Part shown: piece after piece, positions 1-5,820 of the stretch
Layout: every line of letters starts with the position of its first letter
How positions within the stretch are numbered: the first letter of the stretch is position 1
Origin: Akkermansia sp.
GTDB taxonomy: Bacteria; Verrucomicrobiota; Verrucomicrobiia; Verrucomicrobiales; Akkermansiaceae
Direction: 5' to 3'
DNA: 5,998 nucleotides
NCBI GenBank assembly: GCA_017628435.1
Contig: JAGBZE010000134.1
Coordinates: 1-5,998 of the forward strand
Position numbers and translations under genes: made by a program
Notes under the pieces: model-generated
The model's input: only the letters and a program-made list of their open reading frames with translations
What the model was told of the DNA's origin: nothing
The model's database searches: none

Positions 1-639
1 GCCCCCGAAATGCCCGGCGCCATCGAATTCATCAACAAGGCCACCGCCGCCGGTATCACCTGCTCCGCCGGTCACTCCGCTGCCAGCTATGCCGATTTCA
101 AGAAAGCCAAGGCTGCCGGTCTGAAGCACCTCACCCACTTCTGCAACCAGATGAGCCCGCAGCACCACCGCGAAATCGGTCTGGTAGGCTCCGGCATGCT
201 GGATAAGGATGTGAAGATTGAAATCATCTGCGACAAGATTCACCTCTGCGAGGACATGCTCAAGCTGACCTTCAGCAACAAGGGGATTGACCAGCTGATT
301 ATGATTACCGACTCCTTGGCCTGCTCCTGGATGCCCGATGGCCCCGGCCAGCTGGGCGGTCTGCCCATCATCGTGAAGGGCGGCGTGGCTCGTCTGGAAA
401 GCGGCAACCTGGCCGGTTCCACCCTGCGCTATGCCAAGGGCCTCAAGAACATTCAGGAACTGACCGGCCAGCCCCTCAGTGAGCTGGTGAAGGCCACCTC
501 CTGGAACCAGGCTCAGAGTCTCGGCCTGCACGACCTGGGCAAGATTGCCCCCGGTTACACCGCCGATATGGTGGTGCTCAACGCCGAGTACGACACCGTG
601 ATGACCATCATCGACGGTGAGCTGCGCTACCAGGCCTGA
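1..639 (+). CDS. nagA: N-acetylglucosamine-6-phosphate deacetylase, C-terminal part (5' end outside window)
   Basis: NagA removes the acetyl group from GlcNAc-6-phosphate in the cytoplasm, giving glucosamine-6-phosphate and acetate, in amino-sugar catabolism and cell-wall recycling. The frame is open from base 1, so the gene starts upstream; 212 residues are visible, a little over half of a usual protein of about 380. Counting from base 1, SAGHS carries His25 and THFCNQM carries His46, matching the two metal-binding histidines of the family (His195 and His216 in E. coli). HHREIG follows. His81 lies in the substrate-binding segment, and Asp104 in MITD matches the catalytic aspartate (Asp273 in E. 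coli). Later family signatures are PDGPGQLGG, NLAGSTL and the amidohydrolase ending GKIAPGYTADMVVL. The segment before His81 reads CDKIH, where the well-studied enzymes have ADG(I/L)H. The stop at 637-639 is followed by a terminator-like hairpin. Family assignment is secure; the real start and upstream operon partners cannot be seen. Confidence 0.93.
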   Translation, partial: APEMPGAIEFINKATAAGITCSAGHSAASYADFKKAKAAGLKHLTHFCNQMSPQHHREIGLVGSGMLDKDVKIEIICDKIHLCEDMLKLTFSNKGIDQLIMITDSLACSWMPDGPGQLGGLPIIVKGGVARLESGNLAGSTLRYAKGLKNIQELTGQPLSELVKATSWNQAQSLGLHDLGKIAPGYTADMVVLNAEYDTVMTIIDGELRYQA

Positions 640-658
640 GTATAACACTCAACCAACA

Positions 659-690
659 AGCGGGGTGCTGCGGCACCCCGCTCCACTTTC
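659..690 (+). terminator. Hairpin after nagA, probable intrinsic terminator
   Basis: A perfect 10-bp stem, AGCGGGGTGC at 659-668 with GCACCCCGCT at 673-682, closes a TGCG tetraloop. The T-tract is poor (CCACTTTCCCC), so termination may be inefficient. Because it sits 27 bases before the next start, the hairpin could instead lie in the 5' leader of the downstream gene. Position just after the nagA stop favours a terminator. Confidence 0.65.
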
Positions 691-709
691 CCCACCTCGT
701 TTTACCACC

Positions 710-1471
710 ATGCTCATCTCTCCCCTGGCTGCAAGACTCTGCAAGAAAAAAGGAATTGACCCCGCCGTGTTGCGCGGCAGCGGGCCGCGTGGCAGAATCA
801 TGGCGGCAGATGTGGTGGAACCCACCACCGCCCCGGTCAGCCGCGGCTGCACAGTGGTGAACGATTTTGCCACCGAGCCAACCCGCCCGGAAATCGATGG
901 CTACTACGTGTACGACCAGGAGGTGAACATGGCAGCACTGGCCCGCATCAGCCTGCCCATTGCCGTACAGTGCGAAAAACTGTTAGAGAAGCGCTATTCT
1001 CTGTTTGATTACATTGTGCGCGCCGTAGTAAAGGCCTGCACCAGCCACCCGGTCTGGATGCCGGTAGACGGCAAGGTGGATGTGCTGCTCTTCCAGGATG
1101 CCGGCAATGAGGTGGTGGCCATTGAGAACGCCGCCAACAAGAGCATCTACCGCCTGGCCCGCGATACCCAGCACACTGCGGTGGGTATCCCCGCGTCCTT
1201 CTCCCCCCACATCGCCGTGTGCGATGCCGCTACCTCCCGCCAGCAGGTAGTGGACTACATTGCCAGCGGCAAGCGTCCGTCCTTCGGCTTCGTAGCCCGA
1301 GGCGGCCAGCCGAAGGTAGGTATCCGCGCTGGCGGCGATTCCCCCAGCAACTTTGATCTGCCCTACACTTTCTACGTCTCCACTGCCATTCCGGCGGCCG
1401 AGGCCAACCGCATCGCCGCCCGCCTGGGCGAGTTGCTGTATAATCCGGTGAGCCTTCTTCTTCCCACCTGA
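710..1471 (+). CDS. E2-like protein: E3-binding domain plus degenerate 2-oxoacid dehydrogenase acyltransferase domain, no lipoyl domain
   Basis: This 253-residue protein resembles the C-terminal part of the dihydrolipoamide acyltransferase (E2) core of 2-oxoacid dehydrogenase complexes. Residues 4-35 are a clear peripheral subunit-binding domain (SPLAARLCKKKGID, then GSGPRGRI and ADV), the module that holds E3 or E1. A linker of about 35 residues leads to a shortened catalytic-like domain (about 70-253). Its end, AEANRIAARLGELLYNP, aligns without gaps to the E2 C-terminus. In that alignment the HxxxDG active-site motif becomes Ser224-x3-Pro228-Ala229, so the catalytic His and Asp are missing. 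There is no N-terminal lipoyl domain, and full E2 proteins are usually about 400 residues or more. I infer an inactive structural or E3-docking subunit, by analogy with E3-binding protein (protein X). A decayed E2 is the alternative, though the frame is intact. ATG 710 was chosen because the binding domain starts right after it; a GTG at 617 would overlap nagA and add unrelated sequence. No SD is visible. Confidence 0.8.
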   Translation: MLISPLAARLCKKKGIDPAVLRGSGPRGRIMAADVVEPTTAPVSRGCTVVNDFATEPTRPEIDGYYVYDQEVNMAALARISLPIAVQCEKLLEKRYSLFDYIVRAVVKACTSHPVWMPVDGKVDVLLFQDAGNEVVAIENAANKSIYRLARDTQHTAVGIPASFSPHIAVCDAATSRQQVVDYIASGKRPSFGFVARGGQPKVGIRAGGDSPSNFDLPYTFYVSTAIPAAEANRIAARLGELLYNPVSLLLPT

Positions 1472-1505
1472 AAATCCAGGCCCCCTGGCTGCACCCGGGA
1501 TTTTC
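1470..1505 (+). terminator. Hairpin after the E2-like gene, candidate intrinsic terminator
   Basis: GAAAATCC at 1470-1477 pairs with GGATTTTC at 1498-1505 (8 bp), overlapping the last base of the upstream reading frame. The 20-base interior can form a competing CCAGG/CCTGG hairpin (1476-1480 with 1484-1488). The A-run on the left and T-run on the right would let it act on either strand. The large loop makes it weaker than the other hairpins in the window. Confidence 0.5.
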
Positions 1506-1556
1506 ACTTAGCAATTCATTGCCACCCATTCTGCACAGAAAGAAGAGACAAGGCCT

Positions 1557-3074
1557 ATGGACGAACTGGCGCAGACGGGGCTGAGCATTCATGCCTGGAT
1601 CACACTGCTGACGGCGGTGGGAATCTTTGCACTGCTGTTGTTCACGCGCCTGCAGGCAGAGCTGGTGTTTCTGGGAGGCATGGCGGTGCTGCTGGTCAGC
1701 GGAGTTCTGGATGCCCGGGAGGCCCTGGCGGGGTTCAGTTCTGCCTCAGTCATCGTGGTAGCGCTGCTTTTTGTGGTGGTGGCCGGACTGGTGCACACCG
1801 GGGTGCTTCACTGGGTGGAAAAACACGTGCTGGGGCGCCCGAAGGCGTATCGCCAGGCCCTGGTGCGGCTGATGCTGCCTGTGGCCGGGCTGGCTTCCAT
1901 TCTGGGCAACACCACGGTGACCACCCTCTTTATCCACGTGGTCAAACTGTGGTCGCGGCGGCTGGGGGTAGCGCCCTCTCGCCTGCTGATTCCGCTGAGC
2001 TATGCTGCGGGGCTGGGTGGCGTGTGCACCCTCATCGGCAGCGCACCGAATCTCATCATCTCCGGCCTATATACCCAGGAAACCGGCATAAGCCTGAGCA
2101 TTTTCACCCCCACACTGGCCGGTCTCTTCTGCCTGGCTGCAGGGCTGGTAAGCATGCAGGTGCTGCAGCGCTGGCTGCCGGAGCGGCGCCCCTCGCGCCG
2201 GGTGTTCGGCAGCGGAAACCAGCACCGTTACAAGGCCTATGTAATGATTGGCAGCAGGCTCATCGGTAAGCGCCTTGCCGATACCGGGCTGGAGGCTCAG
2301 CACCGCATGCGCCTGGTGGGTGTGTTACGCCGCGGAGAACAGCTGGAAGCAGAGCCTGGCCAGGTGCCCCTGCTGGCGGGCGACACCCTGCTGCTGGAGA
2401 CCGACACCCCCACTCCGCCGGAGCTGGGAAAAGATGTGCACTACGTGCCCCGCCGCCGCAAATCCACCGTCGGCTGGCGCACCGGAGTAGCCGGGGCCAC
2501 CATGCTGGGCATGATGCTGCTCACCACCACCGGGGTGCTCACGCTGCTGCAATCTGCCTTTCTGGCGGCGGCCATCACCCTGATATGCCGTTGCTGCACC
2601 GTACAGCAGGCGCACGAAAGCATCAACTGGAACGTGCTCATGGTATTTGCCGGCTCTATCTGCCTGGGCACCGCCATGGACAAAACCGGCGTGGCGGCAG
2701 ATACCGCCGCCCTGCTGCTGGGCTTCTGCGGCACCAATCCGCTGGTAGTCATGGCAGCGGTGTGTGCAGTGGCCCTCCTCTGCACCGAATTTATCGGCAA
2801 CGCAGCAGCAGCAGCTATCTTCTTCCCCATTGCCTTCCGCAGCGCCCAGGCAGTAGGGGCCAATCCGCTGAGTTTCTGTGTGGCACTGATGATAGCCGTT
2901 TCCTGCTGCTTTGCCACACCCATCGGCTCCCCTCGGCACATGCTTATCTATGGCCCGGGCGGCTACCGATTTGCCGACTTCCTGCGCGTGGGCCTGCCCA
3001 TGGATATCCTCATCCTGAGCGCGGATATCTTTATCGTCTCCCTGTTGTTCCCCCTCACGCATATGCCCACTTGA
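1557..3074 (+). CDS. SLC13/DASS-type anion transporter with one central TrkA-C domain
   Basis: This 505-residue inner-membrane protein belongs to the SLC13/divalent anion:Na+ symporter type with a cytosolic TrkA-C (RCK-C) insert. Members carry sulfate, phosphate or dicarboxylates; the substrate cannot be read from this sequence. The first membrane half (about 12-210) has hairpin motif LGNTTVTTLFI (Gly117-Asn118-Thr119) and GGVCTLIGSAPNL. A single TrkA-C domain follows at about 222-285 (YKAYVMIGSRLIGKRL to PLLAGDTLLLET). The second half (about 307-500) has the matching hairpin motif TEFIGNAAAAAIFFPIA (Gly414-Asn415-Ala416) and ends with TPIG, then YGPGGYRFADFLRVGLP, both typical of the family. 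Relatives often have two TrkA-C copies and approach 600 residues, so this is a compact form. The start ATG has a purine-rich upstream stretch (AGAAGAGACAAGG, 1541-1553) but no clean SD. The stop lies inside the downstream terminator. The gene looks monocistronic. Confidence 0.87.
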   Translation: MDELAQTGLSIHAWITLLTAVGIFALLLFTRLQAELVFLGGMAVLLVSGVLDAREALAGFSSASVIVVALLFVVVAGLVHTGVLHWVEKHVLGRPKAYRQALVRLMLPVAGLASILGNTTVTTLFIHVVKLWSRRLGVAPSRLLIPLSYAAGLGGVCTLIGSAPNLIISGLYTQETGISLSIFTPTLAGLFCLAAGLVSMQVLQRWLPERRPSRRVFGSGNQHRYKAYVMIGSRLIGKRLADTGLEAQHRMRLVGVLRRGEQLEAEPGQVPLLAGDTLLLETDTPTPPELGKDVHYVPRRRKSTVGWRTGVAGATMLGMMLLTTTGVLTLLQSAFLAAAITLICRCCTVQQAHESINWNVLMVFAGSICLGTAMDKTGVAADTAALLLGFCGTNPLVVMAAVCAVALLCTEFIGNAAAAAIFFPIAFRSAQAVGANPLSFCVALMIAVSCCFATPIGSPRHMLIYGPGGYRFADFLRVGLPMDILILSADIFIVSLLFPLTHMPT

Positions 3075-3089
3075 CGAATGGGCATTTTT
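3063..3089 (+). terminator. Intrinsic terminator overlapping the transporter stop codon
   Basis: ATGCCCA at 3063-3069 pairs with TGGGCAT at 3079-3085 around a 9-base loop that contains the TGA stop (3072-3074). TTTTT at 3085-3089 follows immediately. Stem plus T-run is the classic Rho-independent layout. The left arm encodes the final residues of the transporter. Confidence 0.75.
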
Positions 3090-3258
3090 ATGGCTCAATG
3101 GCCTTTGGCGGAGCCTCGACACCTCGGAGCACGGGGCCTTAGTCCCGAAATCATAACCAGAGATGGATAAAGTCCCTCCGCTCCGGCAAAAACAGCTGCG
3201 GTGCCTTTTATATTCGCAAATTCCCGCAAATTTCCACCGAGAAGCCAGTCTTTTATGC
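3090..3258. other. Intergenic stretch between the transporter terminator and fabF, no gene seen
   Basis: I see no plausible coding frame here on either strand. It contains a weak GGCTC/GAGCC hairpin (3092-3096 with 3111-3115, with an inner GCC/GGC pairing) and a short imperfect tandem repeat, CGCAAATTCC at 3215-3224 followed at once by CGCAAATTTCC at 3225-3235. It is more AT-rich towards fabF, as expected of a promoter region. A small RNA or regulated leader is possible but not shown. Confidence 0.4.
3215..3235. repeat. Two-copy imperfect tandem repeat upstream of fabF
   Basis: CGCAAATTCC (3215-3224) is directly followed by CGCAAATTTCC (3225-3235), differing by one inserted T. A spacing of about 10 bp is one DNA turn and could suit a regulator binding two sites on the same face, but two short copies may be chance. 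Confidence 0.4.
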
Positions 3259-3287
3259 TTGACTTAACTCCACCTATGAGGTAACGT
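3259..3287 (+). promoter_or_regulatory. Candidate fabF promoter
   Basis: TTGACT at 3259-3264 matches five of six bases of a sigma70-type -35 box. At 17-bp spacing the -10 position holds TAACGT (3282-3287), a weak match that keeps the key first, second and last bases. Transcription would then start near 3294, only a few bases before the ATG at 3301. The poor -10 keeps this tentative. Confidence 0.35.
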
Positions 3288-3300
3288 GTATCCAAGCATT

Positions 3301-4554
3301 ATGACAAATCGTCGCATCGTTATTACAGGTATGGGTGCCCTTACTCCTCTTGGCAACAGTGTCGAGGAGACCTGGGAGGGCATGAAAAACGGTCGTTCCG
3401 GCATCCGCAAGATTGAGAGCATTGATGACAGTGCCCTCAGCATCCACATTGCCGGTGAGGTTCGCGGCTACGACCCCGCCCCCTTCTTCAAGAAGGATCC
3501 GAAGTCTGTTCGCCGCTGCGACCGCTTCGAGCAGCTGACCATGGGCGCCGTGGCCGAAGCCATTGAGAACGCCGGACTCGATGTGGAAGCTGTGGACAAG
3601 ACCCGCGTGGGCGTGATGATTGGCTCCGGCATTGGTGGTCTGGGGATTCACGGCGAAGGCTGTGCCGCCCTCATCAACTCCGGCCCCCGCCGCGTAAGCC
3701 CCTTCTGCATTCCGTACATGATTACCAACATGGCCTCTGGCATGGTGAGTATTGAATACGGTTTCGGCGGCCCCAACATGAGCATTTCCACCGCTTGCGC
3801 CACTGCTAACCACTGCATCGGTGAAGCCTGGCGCATCATGAAGTTCGGCGATGCCGATGTGATGATTGTAGGCGGTGCCGAGGCAGCCGTGATTCCCGTG
3901 GGTATCGCCGGTTTCGCCAACATGAAGGCTCTTTCCACCCGCAACGACGACCCCACCACCGCTTCCCGCCCCTACGACGTGGACCGCGACGGTTTCGTAA
4001 TGGCCGAAGGTGCCGGTATCCTTATTCTGGAAACGCTGGAGCACGCCCAGGCTCGTGGCGCCAAGATTCTGGCCGAACTGGTGGGCTATGGTCTGAGCGC
4101 TGATGCCTACCACCTCACCTCCCCCATGCCAAACGGCGAAGGTGCCGCCCGCTGCATGGATATGGCCATGAAGCATGCCGGACTGAAGCCCACGGATATC
4201 CAGTACATCAACACGCACGGTACCTCCACCCCGCTGGGCGATATCTGTGAGACCAAGGCCATCAAGGCCTCCTTCGGCGACTACGCCAAGAACGGTCTGG
4301 TAGTGAGCTCCACCAAGTCCATGACGGGTCACCTGCTGGGTGCTGCCGGCGCCATCGAACTGCTGGCCTGCGTGAAGGCCATTCAGGACAACTTCGTGCC
4401 GCCCACCATCAACGTGTTCAACCAGGACCCCGAATGCGACCTGGACGTGTGCCCGAATGTGGGCCGCAGCATGACCGTGGATGTAGCCCTGAGCAACTCG
4501 TTCGGCTTCGGCGGCCACAACGCTTCCCTCATCGTGAAGCGCTATGTCGATTAA
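3301..4554 (+). CDS. fabF: Beta-ketoacyl-ACP synthase II
   Basis: FabF condenses malonyl-ACP with a growing acyl-ACP, the elongation step of type II fatty-acid synthesis in the cytoplasm. The 417-residue length is normal (E. coli about 412). The N-terminus RRIVITGMGALTPLG is typical. The active-site triad is complete: Cys166 in STACATANHC, His306 in NTHGTSTPLGD and His344 in KSMTGHLLGAAGA, with the conserved Lys339 just before. The glycine-rich gating loop near the C-terminus reads NSFGFGGHNAS (399-409). ATG 3301 gives the standard family N-terminus; an in-frame GTG at 3286 would add five residues. The GAGGT at 3279-3282 region is too close to that GTG and too far from the ATG to act as a normal SD. 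In many bacteria fabF follows acpP. Here it stands alone, bounded by terminators, so it probably has its own promoter. Confidence 0.96.
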   Translation: MTNRRIVITGMGALTPLGNSVEETWEGMKNGRSGIRKIESIDDSALSIHIAGEVRGYDPAPFFKKDPKSVRRCDRFEQLTMGAVAEAIENAGLDVEAVDKTRVGVMIGSGIGGLGIHGEGCAALINSGPRRVSPFCIPYMITNMASGMVSIEYGFGGPNMSISTACATANHCIGEAWRIMKFGDADVMIVGGAEAAVIPVGIAGFANMKALSTRNDDPTTASRPYDVDRDGFVMAEGAGILILETLEHAQARGAKILAELVGYGLSADAYHLTSPMPNGEGAARCMDMAMKHAGLKPTDIQYINTHGTSTPLGDICETKAIKASFGDYAKNGLVVSSTKSMTGHLLGAAGAIELLACVKAIQDNFVPPTINVFNQDPECDLDVCPNVGRSMTVDVALSNSFGFGGHNASLIVKRYVD

Positions 4555-4579
4555 CTTGATGCTTAAGTCATAATAATTT

Positions 4580-4630
4580 CAGGCACGGCGGCTGTGGGCA
4601 CCCACGGTCGCCGTGCCTGTTCTCTCCCTC
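4580..4630 (+). terminator. Strong hairpin after fabF, probable terminator
   Basis: CAGGCACGGCG at 4580-4590 pairs perfectly with CGCCGTGCCTG at 4609-4619 (11 bp). The stem continues through wobble pairs (GCT with GGT) into GTGG/CCAC around a four-base loop (GCAC), about 18 pairs in all. It is followed by a pyrimidine-rich TGTTCTCTCCCTC instead of a pure T-run. It is the most stable-looking structure in the window and lies just after fabF. Confidence 0.7.
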
Positions 4631-4652
4631 AGCCAGACAAACTTCCCTCCCC

Positions 4653-5123
4653 ATGAAAAAGCACCTGACAGCCCTGCTGCAGCGCCTGCGCAGCCCCCGG
4701 CAGATGAACCGCACCGACCACCGCCTGCTCCACTGGGCCGGGCTGAGTTTTACCGTGCTGGTGCTGATTGTGGCGCTCACCGCCGCCGGAGCCATGCAAT
4801 ACCTGGAGTGGGAGCAGATTCGCTTCCTGGGCGGCAGCCCGTTCTTCATCGGCGCAGAGGAGGCACAGGTTTCCCTGCTGGGGCCGGCAGGCATCTTTGC
4901 GCTCTGCCTGGCAGTCACCTTCTACTTGTCCCTGGTGCTGCTTTCGGAGCGGCATTTCTCCGGGCGCCTGCAGATTGCGCTGCTCTCCGTGGCGGCACTG
5001 GCGCTGCCCGGCATTCTCTGCGTGCTCTGGGGCGGCGTGCTGAACATGGCAGCCCCCGTCATCTGCGCCCTGGCCTGCTGGCTGGGAGCTGAACTCATCC
5101 ACCTTTTCTTCCGCCGCGCATGA
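4653..5123 (+). CDS. Small four-helix membrane protein of unknown function, coupled to recR
   Basis: I do not recognise this 156-residue protein. A basic N-terminus (residues 1-24, rich in Lys/Arg) precedes four hydrophobic segments at about 28-50, 74-98, 106-127 and 130-153, and it ends in RRA. By the positive-inside rule both ends would face the cytoplasm. The loop between helices 1 and 2 (about 51-72) is the longest, carries several acidic residues (EWE, GAEEAQ) and would lie outside. No catalytic or metal-binding motif stands out. Its stop overlaps the recR start as ATGA (5120-5123), so the two are probably on one mRNA and translationally coupled. This suggests co-expression but does not prove a role in repair. 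No SD precedes the ATG; the upstream bases are pyrimidine-rich. That the frame is real is supported by the coherent membrane pattern and the overlap. Confidence 0.75.
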   Translation: MKKHLTALLQRLRSPRQMNRTDHRLLHWAGLSFTVLVLIVALTAAGAMQYLEWEQIRFLGGSPFFIGAEEAQVSLLGPAGIFALCLAVTFYLSLVLLSERHFSGRLQIALLSVAALALPGILCVLWGGVLNMAAPVICALACWLGAELIHLFFRRA

Positions 5124-5728
5124 AGGCCCAGGATTATCCACGCCCCGTACTGGAAATGATAGCCGCGCTCAAGCGTATGCCCGGCGTGGGTTCGCGCGGC
5201 GCAGAGCGCCTGGCCCTCTGGTTCCTGCAGCAGGGCCGCAATGAGGCCCGCCAGCTGGCTACCGCTCTCACCACAGCAGCAGATACCGTGGGCAACTGCC
5301 CCGAATGCGGCTTCTTTGCCGAGCAGGGCTGCCGCTGCACTGCCTGCAATGACCCCACCCGCGATGCCTCCCTGCTCTGCGTGGTTGAGCAGCCCACGGA
5401 TGTGCTCCCCATTGAACGCTGCGGCACCTTCCGCGGGCTTTACCACTGCCTGGGCGGCAAAATCTCACCGCTGGACGGCATCATGCCCGAAGACCTGGCC
5501 GTGGATAAACTCATCGAACGTGTGCAGGCCCACCCCGGCTGCGAGGTCATCCTGGCCGTAGGCAGCGATGTGGAAGGCGAAGCCACGGCCCTCTACCTGG
5601 CCGAGCTGCTGGGCAAATACCCCTGCCGCTGCACCCGCCTGGCCCAGGGCATGCCCGCCGGCGCCGGTCTCGGCCATGCGGATGCCATCACCCTCATGCG
5701 CGCCCTCGCCGGGCGCACGGGAGTGTGA
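5120..5728 (+). CDS. recR: Recombination mediator protein RecR
   Basis: RecR acts with RecO (and RecF) to load RecA onto SSB-coated single-stranded DNA at gaps in recombinational repair. The 202-residue length is standard. Domains appear in the family order: an N-terminal helix-hairpin-helix (about 17-36, LKRMPGVGSRGAERLALWFL), a Cys4 zinc finger with Cys60-x2-Cys63 and Cys73-x2-Cys76, and a Toprim domain beginning LLCVVEQPTDV (Glu89, Asp93). The family blocks LGGKISPLDGI and VEGEATALYLAELL are followed by the C-terminal RLAQGMPAGAGLGHAD and TLMRALAGR. An extra Cys71 sits next to the third zinc ligand. In the last block GLGHAD stands where many RecR proteins have an acidic residue (often G-x-L-E-x-x-D). 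The ATG overlaps the stop of the upstream membrane protein gene by four bases and has no SD, consistent with translational coupling. recR often sits beside dnaX and a YbaB/EbfC gene; neither is here. Confidence 0.96.
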   Translation: MKAQDYPRPVLEMIAALKRMPGVGSRGAERLALWFLQQGRNEARQLATALTTAADTVGNCPECGFFAEQGCRCTACNDPTRDASLLCVVEQPTDVLPIERCGTFRGLYHCLGGKISPLDGIMPEDLAVDKLIERVQAHPGCEVILAVGSDVEGEATALYLAELLGKYPCRCTRLAQGMPAGAGLGHADAITLMRALAGRTGV

Positions 5729-5734
5729 AAGTTG

Positions 5735-5784
5735 ATAATTGACCATTTGCCCCAACCATCATGGGCATTCGTCAATTATGGTTG
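5735..5784. repeat. Inverted repeat between recR and prfB with two competing stems
   Basis: ATAATTGAC at 5735-5743 is the exact reverse complement of GTCAATTAT at 5771-5779 (9 bp), with an inner GCCC/GGGC pairing (5749-5752 with 5763-5766). A second possible stem, CAACCAT at 5753-5759 with ATGGTTG at 5778-5784, shares part of the right arm, so the two cannot form together. The right arm runs into the -35 box of the prfB promoter. There is no T-run after it, so it is not a textbook terminator; it could be a recR 3'-end structure or an operator. Confidence 0.6.
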
Positions 5785-5810
5785 ACACTCTAAGCGAAAG
5801 CCTGTATACT
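5782..5810 (+). promoter_or_regulatory. Strong sigma70-type promoter for prfB
   Basis: TTGACA at 5782-5787 is a perfect -35 box, and TATACT at 5805-5810 matches five of six bases of the -10 box, with ideal 17-bp spacing. Transcription would begin around 5816-5818, three to five bases before the ATG at 5821, predicting a nearly leaderless mRNA. The -35 overlaps one arm of the inverted repeat just upstream. Confidence 0.75.
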
Positions 5811-5820
5811 CCCGCGCGTT

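Noticed and set aside
617..709. In-frame GTG start for the E2-like gene at 617
   Set aside because: It overlaps nagA, would translate through the terminator hairpin and adds residues unrelated to the E3-binding domain, which begins properly after ATG 710.
983..1507. Minus-strand open frame opposite the E2-like gene
   Set aside because: Gly/Ala-rich shadow translation with no family resemblance, while the plus strand has a clear E3-binding domain.
2325..3122. A 265-codon minus-strand open frame opposite the transporter
   Set aside because: Low-complexity Gly/Gln/His composition and no domain; the plus-strand frame shows coherent membrane segments and family motifs.
3286..3300. Upstream GTG start for fabF at 3286
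   Set aside because: ATG 3301 gives the standard FabF N-terminus, and the GAGGT before the GTG is too close for normal SD spacing. The choice affects only five residues.
3274..4518. A 414-codon open frame on the minus strand opposite fabF
   Set aside because: It is a by-product of GC-rich codon use in fabF: its translation is rich in Gly, Ala and His with no recognisable domain, and the plus strand encodes a complete FabF with all catalytic residues.
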